Positions 20,404-31,000 of a stretch of 64,000 nucleotides of DNA are shown piece after piece. The stretch is taken from positions 80,666 to 144,665 of the forward strand of contig MVGU01001346.1 in assembly GCA_002005505.1 (NCBI GenBank). The letters run 5' to 3'. The notes beneath the pieces were generated by a model. That model was given only the letters and a program-made list of their open reading frames with translations, searched no databases and had not been told where the DNA came from. The position numbers and the translations under genes are program-made. How positions within the stretch are numbered: the first letter of the stretch is position 1; every line of letters starts with the position of its first letter. This DNA is from Botryococcus braunii (Eukaryota > Chlorophyta > Trebouxiophyceae).

Positions 20404-21132
20404 TGTAATAATAGTGACAGAACATTTTGGTGCCTTTCCCTCAGAAGAGTAATAGTGGCCAGATCAGCTTCAATTACCAGGGAGAACATTTATTAGAATG
20501 AGTAATAGGTGGCAGAACCTAGGAGTTCTGCCAGAACCAATCTAGACCAATTGCACGTTAATAAGGGAGGATGAGGTAATCGGACACGGTTTGCTCGAAA
20601 GGCTATATGCTCCTGGCTCGAAGGATTGAGGCACTTGATTGGGACATCAAAAGCACTTCGGGTGTTTGCTACTTTACTGTTGCCAGTCAAGTCACCTCAT
20701 TCACAGTCGACACTGCTTGTTACTCGACACACAACAAGAGTGTCGCCGGGCTTAACACCCTCGTGCCGGGTCATACAGGTAAACTGCTGTCAGGACATCA
20801 CATGAACATGAACAATGGATTAGGAAAGGGTCTAGATAATGTATAATAGAAAGGTGCTACTGCTTAGCTCATCGGACATTGGTAATGCAGACTATCAGTA
20901 ACTTTGTCGATAGAGTAGTTTGAATTGCCGAGTGACGAGAGAAAGCAATAAGCATTGTAAGACTTGATTGGGACATCAAAAGCACTTCGGGTGTTTGCTA
21001 CTTTACTGTTGCCAGTCAAGTCACCTCATTCACAGTCGACACTGCTTGTTACTCGACACACAACAAGAGTGTCGCCGGGCTTAACACCCTCGTGCCGGGT
21101 CATACAGGGAACGCCGAACTCAGAAGTTTACA
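20404..21132 (+). repeat. Copia-2 5' LTR
   Basis: 729 bp. A block of about 148 bp (ACTTGATTGGGACATC...GGGTCATACAGG) occurs twice, at about 20634-20782 and 20962-21110. The LTR ends GTTTACA. Confidence 0.92.
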
Positions 21133-21165
21133 GCTTATGGGCCCACCACTTTTCTGCTGAGGCAT
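21133..21165 (+). promoter_or_regulatory. Primer-binding site of Copia-2, extended half-tRNA type
   Basis: GCTTATGGGCCCACCAC directly follows the LTR and differs from the complement of the initiator tRNA-Met anticodon arm at one base. Complementarity appears to continue with TT, C, GCTG and GC blocks toward the D arm. Unlike Copia-1 and Copia-3, the LTR end does not pair with it. Confidence 0.75.
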
Positions 21166-21198
21166 GAGAAATGTATGACTTGGGCAAATTAGTCTGCG

Positions 21199-21723
21199 AT
21201 GGCGCGAAAGAGACAAACCAGACGTATGAGCACGGGCGGAAGTAGACCTCCTCCACCTCCACCTCCTCCTCCAACATATAACGAGCGAAGAAAGGCAGGA
21301 GGAGAGAAAGGCCCACGGACGATAGAAGAACGAGCATTCCTGGTGAAGGACTTCGTCCACGAAGCACACGGACGGGGAGCACTCACGCCCCCTCAGTGGT
21401 TCCGAGAGCGTTTTCCGATATATCCAGCTTATAAATTCACTGTTTGGGAAATCTCATTCATCAACGGAGAGCCAGGATATCTGACACGAGCAATTTTTGA
21501 GAGGTGCTTACAGCAAACGGGAGGTCCATCGAACGAAGCTTACTGGACAGAGAAAGCTGCCTACGCAGCGATTGAGCTATCTTTGAGCAGCCTGGGAGAC
21601 GACTTCATTGATCATCTAATCCTCTACGGCGGGGGAGAATTTCACGTAGACGAGTGGGTCACAGAGGACGACAGTGAGGACGAGGACGGAGACTCCAGAC
21701 TGTCAGAAAGGAGCGACGACTGA
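21199..21723 (+). CDS. Copia-2 ORF0, unknown protein ahead of gag
   Basis: 174 codons from an ATG 66 bases after the LTR to a TGA 15 bases before the gag ATG. Basic N terminus (MARKRQTRRMSTGG), a run of nine Pro, a charged middle, a possible folded core (residues about 45-140, rich in aromatic and hydrophobic positions, e.g. PQWFRERFPIYPAYKFTVWE), and a strongly acidic tail (TEDDSEDEDGD). Not recognised; no zinc site or signal peptide. Copia elements normally have no ORF here. It could be a captured or accessory gene, or a Gag N-terminal extension made separate by a stop. The open frame in an element with decayed pol suggests either recent function or chance. Confidence 0.6.
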   Translation: MARKRQTRRMSTGGSRPPPPPPPPPTYNERRKAGGEKGPRTIEERAFLVKDFVHEAHGRGALTPPQWFRERFPIYPAYKFTVWEISFINGEPGYLTRAIFERCLQQTGGPSNEAYWTEKAAYAAIELSLSSLGDDFIDHLILYGGGEFHVDEWVTEDDSEDEDGDSRLSERSDD

Positions 21724-21738
21724 CAGGGTCCGAACAGC

Positions 21739-24579
21739 ATGAAGAAGAAGGGTACGAGCACCAGTTCAGAATCTAAGTCAGCAGGAGAGGAGTCCACATC
21801 AACTCCTACCAGGGAGCCTTGCACTCCCAGCACCTCCAGAGGGGAAGGAGACACCCTTCCCAAGGTCATTGCCACTCAGGTCAAGGTACATATAAAACTG
21901 CTACGAAAGGGCCAGAACTTTGTGGTGTGGGACAATGCTTTCACTGCAGCAAATGATGCCAAGGGTTCGTTGCCAGCCATTCAACAAGCTATGCCAGGGA
22001 CCACCCACAATGCCGCAGCATTGTTGTTGCTGTATGAATCAGTACCAGAAGACTGGTTGGGGGAGCTGTCAAGTAAGCCATCGGCATATGATGCATATGT
22101 GTATATTTGTAGGAAGTTTGTGGGAGGCTACAATACTCAGGCCAATGCTGACTGGTTAAAGGAGATGTCCCGTGGCATGAAACAAGGTGAAACCATCTCT
22201 CAGTATGTCAATAGGATTATTAATCTGAAAGGTTGCTTGAAACGCAATGGACATGATCTTCTAGATGGGCACGTGGCCACCCAGATTGTGCAGGGCCTGC
22301 CAGCAGCTGCCAACCCCCCTGGACTACTGCCTACAGCCGTTGCTTATCCCTTGGACCAACTAGCAGACCTCATCTCCACCACAGCAGAAGCAACGGGCTA
22401 CGATGATGACCCAGATCTGCCTGCAGTGGTCATGACTGCACAACCAGTGCAGGCTGCTGCAGCCCCTGCCCCCACTGCATGTGCTGTAACTCAGACCAGA
22501 CAGCCTGCAGACACAGAGACCAAGGTGGAAGTACGTGGTACATGCAACTACTGCCACAAAAGGGGACACTTCTGGAGAGACTGCCGCAAGAGACAGAGGG
22601 ACGCCGAAACCCAGAGGAATGTGGTGGCAGCAGTGCAGCAACTGGCAGGCATGTGGCCCCAAGGTCAGTTTCCTGGAGGACCCCAGCCCCCTCCAGCAGT
22701 CCAGCATGTCTTCCCAGCAGTGGGAGCGTTCCCACTGTTGCACCCACCACCTGGTCCACCTTCTCCCCCACCTGAAGGTATGCCACACGTGGTATCCTAT
22801 AATGTCCTCAAACCATGCAAGGGGAGAATTTCCAAACAGTCCTGGTTGGTAGACAGTGGAGCGTCAGTCCATCTTGTCAATGATCTGTCACTGTTACATG
22901 CTCCCACAGTCCATGCTGCTCCTATCCCCCTGCAACTAGCCACGTCTGATGCAACACGAGGAATTACTGCCACTGGATCAATCTGCCTATTGAACCAGCA
23001 ATCTATCCCGCTGTGGCTGCATCATGTCCAGTGTGTTCCCTCTGCAACGATGAACATCTTGTCTGTTTCAGCTGCCCTTCGTGATGGAGCTTGCTTTACC
23101 ACAGACAGCATGGGTGCTTTTACCACAGTCTCTGGCCCGAATGGCTGGAAGATGCCCGTTAGAGCAGAAAAAGGTCTTTATTATGTACATGACTGCTTAT
23201 CTGTTCCCCCAGTGCAATGGTTGTCACCCGTGGCAGCTGCAGTGAAGAGCAAATCCAAGAAGAACCTGCAGCATGATTGTGCGAAACGCTTTCTGTGGCA
23301 CAGCGGAATGGGACATCCAGGTGAACCATGGATGCAGCGCCTGAGCAATGAACAGCTGGTCACAGGCATTGATACCTCCCTGTCATCCTGTGAGAACTGT
23401 CCAAAGTATTGTGAAGCATGCATTGAGGGGAAGCACACCCGTCCTCCCTTTGGTGAAAGTTCCAGGCCTGCAATAAATCCTCTTGACAGAATCCATATTG
23501 ACACTGTGGGCCCCATTTCACCAGCAGCCATCTCTGGGGAACGTTTTTGGGTGACTGTAGCTGATGAGGCATCTGGATGGAAGGCTGTCCTACCAGTAAA
23601 GTCAAAGGATGTAATTGCCTCAGTTGTCAGGGACCTGATCCTATTTTGGCAGACAGAAAGAGGGACAACTGTCAAGTGCATTCGGTGTGACAGAGGTACA
23701 GAATTTATTAATTCCAGATTCAAGGAGTTCTGTACATCTCAGGGCACTAAGCTGGAGATGTCTGCCCCCTACACACCCCAGCAGAACGGGATAGCAGAGC
23801 GAGCCAACATGACCTTGAAGGAGCGAACCAGAACCCTCCTCAATTTTGCTGGTGCCAGCCCAGTCATGTGGAAAGAGGCCCTAGAGACAGCCTGCATCCT
23901 TCTGAATATGGGACCCAGTACAGGCAGGTCTCTCACCCCTTGTGAATTATTCATGAGATACAAGCCAGATGTGTCACTTCTTCGTACGTGGGGATGCCTG
24001 GCTTTTGTGCATGTGCCCGATCAGCAGAGGGGGGTATTTGCACCAAAGGCTGTGCCTGGCATGTTCACTGGCTATTCCCCAGCGTCCAAGGCATATCGTA
24101 TTTATCTGGGAGGGGGGGTCTGGAGAGAGAGCAGAGATGTCCAGTTTGTGGAACACATCCGAGGAGCCTCTCGGGTGGGAATGTCCACCCTCCCTGACCA
24201 ACCACTACAGTTCACGTATCCTGAAGGTTTGCCAGCTCAGCAGCACATCAGCGACCTGACAGTCTCCTCACCCAGTGCAGCACTCAGAATCAGGTTGTCA
24301 GAGCTCCCTGCCCCAGCAGCAGACCTGACAGCACCCTCCCAGGACCCCCTGACCAAGCTGCAACCGAGCCTGCATGTCAGGGGAAGTCTTCCCAAGAGGA
24401 GGGCACTCCAGAAATTGGTCATGGACCAAGTGAGAAACCACTGCAGCTGGATCTGGACCAGTCCGGGGCACTGGATACGCTTCAGCGACTTGCACGTGGA
24501 GGCTCTGACAGTGGGCAGCATCAACGGACCTTGGAGCGAGCACAGCAGTCCCTCCGGAATACACCTCCTGCTACTGTAA
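21739..24579 (+). CDS. Copia-2 Gag-protease-integrase polyprotein
   Basis: 946 codons open from ATG to stop. Gag core about residues 45-220 (copia UBN2-like: WDNAFTAANDAKG, then FVGGYNTQANADWLKEMSRGMKQGE); zinc knuckle CNYCHKRGHFWRDC at about 268; Pro-rich segment; aspartic protease SWLVDSGASVHLVND at about 370; GAG-pre-integrase WHSGMGHPGEPWMQRL with CENC/CEAC pairs; integrase core with IHIDTVGPISP (about 584), IRCDRGTEF (about 649) and QQNGIAERANMTLKER (about 685); then the linker. In intact copia elements one frame runs on through RT, but here the frame shifts near 24550, so RT is out of frame. Gag and integrase could still be made. Confidence 0.93.
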   Translation: MKKKGTSTSSESKSAGEESTSTPTREPCTPSTSRGEGDTLPKVIATQVKVHIKLLRKGQNFVVWDNAFTAANDAKGSLPAIQQAMPGTTHNAAALLLLYESVPEDWLGELSSKPSAYDAYVYICRKFVGGYNTQANADWLKEMSRGMKQGETISQYVNRIINLKGCLKRNGHDLLDGHVATQIVQGLPAAANPPGLLPTAVAYPLDQLADLISTTAEATGYDDDPDLPAVVMTAQPVQAAAAPAPTACAVTQTRQPADTETKVEVRGTCNYCHKRGHFWRDCRKRQRDAETQRNVVAAVQQLAGMWPQGQFPGGPQPPPAVQHVFPAVGAFPLLHPPPGPPSPPPEGMPHVVSYNVLKPCKGRISKQSWLVDSGASVHLVNDLSLLHAPTVHAAPIPLQLATSDATRGITATGSICLLNQQSIPLWLHHVQCVPSATMNILSVSAALRDGACFTTDSMGAFTTVSGPNGWKMPVRAEKGLYYVHDCLSVPPVQWLSPVAAAVKSKSKKNLQHDCAKRFLWHSGMGHPGEPWMQRLSNEQLVTGIDTSLSSCENCPKYCEACIEGKHTRPPFGESSRPAINPLDRIHIDTVGPISPAAISGERFWVTVADEASGWKAVLPVKSKDVIASVVRDLILFWQTERGTTVKCIRCDRGTEFINSRFKEFCTSQGTKLEMSAPYTPQQNGIAERANMTLKERTRTLLNFAGASPVMWKEALETACILLNMGPSTGRSLTPCELFMRYKPDVSLLRTWGCLAFVHVPDQQRGVFAPKAVPGMFTGYSPASKAYRIYLGGGVWRESRDVQFVEHIRGASRVGMSTLPDQPLQFTYPEGLPAQQHISDLTVSSPSAALRIRLSELPAPAADLTAPSQDPLTKLQPSLHVRGSLPKRRALQKLVMDQVRNHCSWIWTSPGHWIRFSDLHVEALTVGSINGPWSEHSSPSGIHLLLL

Positions 24580-26983
24580 CTCCGCCTTTGAATGGACCCT
24601 CTCGGGCCCAACGCTATGAGCATCGCACTGCTGCTCGTGAGCTCCTGCTGGCACAGGAGAAGGGAGAGAGCTGTGAGCGAGAGGGGCTGACTGAATGTGA
24701 CACCGAGTCACAGGGACCAGGGGAAGGGCAGGAAAGAAGTCAGGATCCTGAGAGACCTGAGCTACATGTGAGTGATGAGAGGGGGACAGTCTCTGATCAG
24801 ACTGAAAACGGTCCAAGCGAGCTCAGATGTATGGGTGGGACCTGTTCAGTGCCTGAGGGGATTTTTAGAGACGTGAGTTCTGGTCTTTAATGCCCAAAGA
24901 CAAGGTGGTGCCAGCCACACAAGTGAGGGCCTTGCTTGTGAGGGTGTGACTGGGCCTGCGCCCCAGCGCTCATGTTTGGTGGGGAGCAGACAGAGAGAGA
25001 GAGAGAGAGACATGGGCACAACACCAAGGCAGACCAAGTGTCCAAGCTCTGCAGAGTGGTTCAATTGCCTGTGAGAGCTCTGACGTGGCTGAAACCCGTC
25101 AGACATGTAAGAGTGTGGATGAGGAGGTGAATCGGAAGCTTGGACAGTGTGAGAATTTGCCCAATTATAAGAGCTTTCCGAGAGATACCTGTGTCTGGGA
25201 GGATGATGTGAGAGTGCGAAGCAGTAAGCTTGAAAGGGCAAACTGTGAGTCGAAAAGAGAGAGAGAGCAGCTAGGAAAGTCAGAATCCTCACAACCTGCA
25301 CCCAGGTGCAGTGCGGCGACATTCAGCGAAAGAGTAGTGGGTGTAAGAGAGAGTGAGACAAGCCAGATCAGGGGAAGCACACAGGGGTACGGTTTGGGAA
25401 AGATTAGTGTGCCTTCCAGCTTGAGGGAGGCACAGAAGTCCCCTCAGTGGGAATATTGGAAGGCTGCTATGCAAGAAGAGCAGAATTCCTTGGATGCCCA
25501 CGAGGTCATGGAGTATGTCCCAGACCTCGTGGCCATAAGGTGATTCCAGTTCATTGGATCTTTTCCGTGAAAATGGATGCCCATGGCAATGTGCTGAGGT
25601 TCAAGGCTAGGCTGGTAGCTCAAGGATGCAGGCAAATTCCTGGAGTAGATGTCATGGAAGTTTTGCCCCAACTAGCAGCTATGGATCCAGGAGAGCCTTA
25701 CTGTCAGTGGCTGCACAAGAGGGTCTTGAAATTCACCAGGTGGATGTCAAGACTGCGTTCCTGAATGGGGAATTAGAGGAGGAAGTGTATGTCACACAAC
25801 CTCCTGGGTTTGAAAATGGGGATGGTAACATAGTGTGTCGCTTGAAGAAGGCATTGTATGGCCTGAAGCAAGCTCCAAGGGCATGGCATAAGACCCTTAA
25901 TGAGAAGCTGCATACCATGGGCTATGAAGTGTGCAAGAGTGATGCTGGTGTCTATGTGAAGTGTTCAGTAGATGGAGGAAAGTCATTTGTGTTGATTTAT
26001 GTAGATGATCTACTGATAGTTTCAAAGGGAATGGGAGAGATTGAGAGAGTGAAGGGGTTACTCAAGCAAGAGTTCACCATTCATGATTTAGGAGAGGTGA
26101 AAGATTTTCTGGGCTGTCAAGTGATGAGAGATAGGGATAAAGGGCTCATTTCATTAAGTTGCATCCCTAAGATTGATGCACTGGTTGAGAAATTTGGGCT
26201 GGATCTGGAGTCTGTGGGGCCCGACACCCCTATGACCAAAGATTTTGTGGCCACACAGCGACCTATGTCCAAGGACAACAGTGACAGCATTGGTGCTGGG
26301 AGCCCACTTCCACCAGGACACAGGTACTGTGAACTGGTTGGGTCACTGTTGTACATTGCAAATACCACCAGGCCTGATATTTCACAGGCTGTGGGAGTGC
26401 TTTCCAGGTACAGGATTACCCCTACTACTGCTCACTGGAATGAAGCCATCAGAGTGTTGAAATATCTGAAGGCAACCAGAGATCTCGTTTTGGTCCTTGG
26501 AGGGAAGGACACAGAGCTTGAGGGTTTTGTTGATGCAGATTATGGTGGGGATCAAGATCATCGATTTTCCACTACAGGGTATGTAATCAGAGTGTTTGGT
26601 GGAGCTGTAGTTTGGGGGAGCAAGAAGCAGTCTGCAGTTGCCACATCCACTGTAGAAGCTGAGTTCATGGCAGCAAGTGCAGCTGTCAAAGAGGCCAATT
26701 GGATGAAGGGATTCCTTGAGGAAATTGGGATTTCCCCATGGATTGTCAAGATTCACTGTGATAATCAGGGATGCATCAATCATCTCAGAAATCCAGTGTT
26801 CTCTAAGCATACTAAGCATATGCTATCAGCTTCCACTTTGCGCGGGAAGCTATTGCATTGGGTCAAGTTGATGTGAAATACGTTCCTTCTGCAAGGAATG
26901 TGGCAGATATATTCACAAAGCCTTTAACAAGGCAGGTATTTCAGGGACATCGTGAGGCTCTGGGTTTGGCCAAGTTTTTGTGA
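24580..26983 (+). pseudogene. Copia-2 linker, RT and RNase H, frameshifted
   Basis: Continuation of pol in several frames. Linker 24580-25380 is rich in Glu/Arg/Ser with a GA microsatellite. RT begins SSLREAQKSPQWEYWKAAM (25410); frames change near 25530 and 25660; then HQVDVKTAFLNGELEEEVYV, YGLKQAPRAWH and the catalytic VLIYVDDLLIV; RNase H has FVDADYGGDQDHRFSTTGYV and VEAEFMAASA; a last frameshift near 26830 precedes the terminal ADIFTKPLTRQVF, stop at 26983. At least four frame breaks make it non-functional unless some are assembly errors. Confidence 0.88.
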
Positions 26984-26988
26984 GGAAA

Positions 26989-27001
26989 AGGCAAGGGGAA
27001 G
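26989..27001 (+). promoter_or_regulatory. Polypurine tract of Copia-2
   Basis: AGGCAAGGGGAAG immediately before the 3' LTR. Confidence 0.78.
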
Positions 27002-27726
27002 TGTTATAATAGTGACAGAACATTTTGGTGCCTTTCCCTCAGAAGAGTAATAGTGGCCAGATCAGCTCCAATTACCAGTGAGAACATTATTAAATGAGTA
27101 ATAGGTGGCAGAACCTAGGAGTTCTGCCAGAACCAATCTAGACCAATTGCACGTTAAAATGGAGGATGAGGTAATCAGACACGGTTTGCTCGAAAGGATA
27201 TATGCTCCTGGCTCGAAGGTTGAGGCACTTGATTGGGACATCAAAAGCACTTCAGGTGTTTGCTACTTCACTGTTGCCAGTCAAGTCATCTCATTCACAG
27301 TCGACACTGCTTGTTACTCGACACACAACAAGAGTGTCGCCGGGCTAAACACCCTCGTGCCGGGTCATACAGGTAAACTGCTGTTAGGACATCACATGCA
27401 CAAGAACAATGGATTAGGAAAGGGTCTAGATAATGTGTAATAGAAAGGTGCTACTGCTTAGCTCATCGGACATCGGTAATGCAGACTATCAGTAACTTCG
27501 TCGATAGAGTAGTTTGAATTGCTGAGTGATGAGAGAAAGCAATAAGCATTGTAAGACTTGATTGGGACATCAAAAGCACTTCGGGTGTTTGCTACTTCAC
27601 TGTTGCCAGTCAAGTCATCTCATTCACAGTCGACACTGCTTGTTACTCGACACACAACAAGAGTGTCGCCGGGCTAAACACCCTCGTGCCGGGTCATACA
27701 GGGAACGCCGAACTCAGAAGTTTACA
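27002..27726 (+). repeat. Copia-2 3' LTR
   Basis: 725 bp, same structure as 20404-21132 with a modest number of substitutions and small indels, including both copies of the internal block. Confidence 0.92.
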
Positions 27727-27731
27727 ATACC

Positions 27732-28007
27732 ATGACAATGCGAGTGGTTGAAGATGTCATTATGTGCATGGATAAAGCCTTTTATGTTTCTACGTTCTTG
27801 ATCATTGATAACCTAGCTATTGACTATTTGATAGGTTGGGCATTTATGCTACAGTATGATGTCCAGTTAAAGCCTGCCAGATCACAATATGCAATAGGCT
27901 TGCCACGTGACAATATACTGGATCCCTCGCACAATCCCAGCCGTGAGTACCAACTGCTTCCCCTGTCGTTCAAAACTAAACGGATGACCCTAGTGGTCGC
28001 ATCCTAG
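27732..28007 (+). pseudogene. Gypsy-3 protease, C-terminal part
   Basis: 91 codons. The segment FLIIDNLAIDYLIGWAFMLQ fits the second half of a retropepsin domain (the conserved ILG-D-FL pattern), but the DSG end is lost at the Copia-2 junction. It ends with TAG 53 nt before the next ATG and in a different frame, so PR and RT were either separate ORFs or joined by recoding. Confidence 0.55.
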
Positions 28008-28059
28008 TGTGACGGGGAGGACAGGTCTTTTTCACTGCCAATATTTGTAATCAGCTATC

Positions 28060-31000
28060 ATGGAACTTTATTTTGAGTGTGTATTTGACGACCGCACGTA
28101 CGAGCATCGCGTGCCGGATGAAATTTATGATTTTGATGAAGTTATTCAACTAATGAGAGAATGCAGCGTGGATACAGCGGTCCTTCCATTTTCTCTCAAG
28201 TTGGGAGGATACACTTCCTCCAGTGGTAACCCTGCTGAGACCCCTCTCTCTTCCACACTTGCTTCTATGCATGAAGTGGAACCGTATGACATGTTGTCTG
28301 ATGCTTGTCCTCGCTTGTGTGATATCAAAGTCACTCCCCAAACTAGTAGCCTGGATCCTGATAAGCAAAAAGACATTGAAAACCTGTTGGAAGAGTTTGC
28401 TGAATTGTTCAGCTCTGGCAAAGATGATTTAGGTTGCATTTCTGATCCCAGTATATGTCATCAAATCCATCTCAAGCCTGATTCGTACCCACCTTCCAAA
28501 TTCCGTAACATGTCTACGTATTCTGAGAGAGAGAAAGAATTTTTGTCTGGTGAAGTGAAAATGTTGCTTGACCTTGGCATTATCAAGCACTCCACTTCTC
28601 CTTGGGTTTCCGCACCTGTAATTGTGAAAAAGCACGATAACACCCTTAGACTGTGCATTGACTTCCGTCCACTTAATGCGTGCACTGTCTCAGATCCCTA
28701 TCCTTTGCCTTTAATTGAAAGCATGCTTAGAAAGATGGCTCCTGCAAAATATTTCTCCGCCATGGACATTGCTTCAGCATTTTGGCAAGTTCAAATGCAT
28801 CCGGAACATACCAAATATACTGCATTTGTGACACATGAAGGAAAATATGAATGGCTGAGGATGCCCTTTGGTTTGAGAAATGCTTCAAGTACATTTCAAC
28901 GTCTCATGGACAATGTGCTTGGTGCTGCCCTCTTCTCTCATGCTTACTTGGATGACGTGCATGTATTTTCGAACACTTGGGAAGATCATGTTAGACACAT
29001 AAGGGACACTTTTGAGAAACTTGTTCAACACAAAATCAAACTTAAGAGACCTAAGTGCATATTTGGTGCTGAGTATTTGAAGACTTTAGGGCATGTAGTA
29101 GGACAAGGTTGCTTGCGTCCTGACCCTGATAATGTTGCAGCAATACTAAATTTGCCTACACCTAGAGATGTCTCTACCACTAGGTCCGTGCTAGGTGCTG
29201 CTGGATATTATCGTGAGTATGTGGAGAACTTTGCAAGAATTACTGAACCTATGTCCCGCTTGCTTAAAAAGACTTCTGTATTTCATTGGACCCCTGACTG
29301 TCAGGTCGCTTTTGAACAAGTGAAACATCGTCTGGCATCTGAGCCAGTGTTGCGTGCTCCGAATTTCAATTTGCCTTTTATTCTTACGACTGACTGGTCA
29401 AAGACGGCAATAGGTGCCGTGATGAGTCAGCCGGATCCTGTCAAAAATGAGAATGGCATTCATTTTGATCACCCTGTTGCTTTTGCCTCAAAAACCTTGA
29501 AAGACGCTGAAAGAAATTATTCACCTACTGAGGGTGAGTGTCTTGCACTTGTGTGGGCCTGTGAGGAATTCCGTCCCTTCTTACATGGCAGGCGTTTTAT
29601 TGCGTACACTGATCACTCGCCTCTTCAATACCTTGACTCAAAGAGGCACTCAAACAGCAAGTTAGAGCGTTGGGCAATAAGATTGCAGGAATTTGACATA
29701 GATATCAGGTACAAAAAGGGTGCTGATAATCTTGTCGCTGACTGTCTCTCGCGTTGTGTGCATTCTGAGGTATTGCATGTATGTGCTGTGACTCCCACCT
29801 GGCAGACTAACCCCCAGAAACAGAGTGATTTGGATTCAATACCTTGTGTCATTTGTGGATTCCCTCAAGGGGATGACAACATTGTGCTTTGTGATGGTTG
29901 CAATAGATGCTTTCATCTTAGATGCCTTTTCCCTCCTCGTTCGACTGTTCCGGGAGGATGTTGGTTCTGTCCTGCATGTGATCCCTACCTAGGCAAGGGG
30001 GGAGAACTAAAGATTGAGGAGCTCAGGAAGATTGGAACGCCACTTTGCCACCACAGACATGATCCGTACAGGGATCCTTTGTTTATCGAGTACATACAGT
30101 CAGAACATAATTTGGATATGTTGGTTAGCCTTCCTCCAAAGCTCGCAGCAGAATTTAGAAGAAGAGGATCCTACTTTACTACACACCCATCAATTCCAGA
30201 TTGGCTCATGGTCTTTAAGAAGATCAGAGGTAAGCCCCCGCGATGGTTAGTGTGTCCGCCCGTTGAGTTTCGTTGGGATGTTATAGAAATGATACATGAT
30301 GTTCTTGCGCACCATGGCATTGCTCAAACTTTGGTAGTATTGCATTTGCATTTCCATTGGCCTGGAATCAAGGCTGATGTTGAACTTTTCGTACGTACAT
30401 GCGAACCCTGTCAGAAGGCGAAAGCCGCAACTCCAACACCACCTCTCATGCAAAAACCTGCACTGTTTGGACCTATGAATCATGTTCACATTGATTTATT
30501 TGGACCAATCCCACGCATGTTAGCAAAGGACAAAAATGGCAAACAGGATAAGTTGAAAATCTGGGTTGTGGTCATGGTTGACTATTTCACTAAAGTAGCT
30601 GAACTCATGTCCATTGATGATAAAACCCCCTTTTCAGTATCCCATGCCTTCTATCATGCTTGGATTTGTAGGTATGGCGTACCTGCAGTGCTGACCTCTG
30701 ATAATGGGAACGAATTCGCTGCTGACTTTGCACACATGCTATCTCGCCTTGGTATCTATCACATACAAATATCTCCAAACCATCCTTCTGCTAATGGCGT
30801 AGTAGAACGGCTTGTGCAAACGGTCAAAAACATGTTACAGAAGCACTACAATGATCATCCCACTGATTGGTCTTTGTCCCTGCCCATTGTGTTACAAGCG
30901 TACATGTCTCGCAAGCACACGTCACTCCGCAACTTTTCCCCAGCTGAAATGTTGTATGGATTTGCTCCAAAATTGCCTTTAGCTGTGAGAGACGTGCTTG

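Larger units (their letters stand above)
20404..27726 (+). mobile_element. Copia-2: full-length Ty1/copia retrotransposon, frameshifted
   Basis: 7.3 kb bounded by 729-bp and 725-bp LTRs (TGT(A/T)ATAATAG...GTTTACA), with PBS, an extra ORF, gag-PR-IN, RT-RNase H and a polypurine tract. The coding order is that of Ty1/copia. Flanking bases differ (GTCTC left, ATACC right), so no target duplication is seen, and the two flanks belong to different elements. Several frameshifts lie in the second half of pol. Confidence 0.93.
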
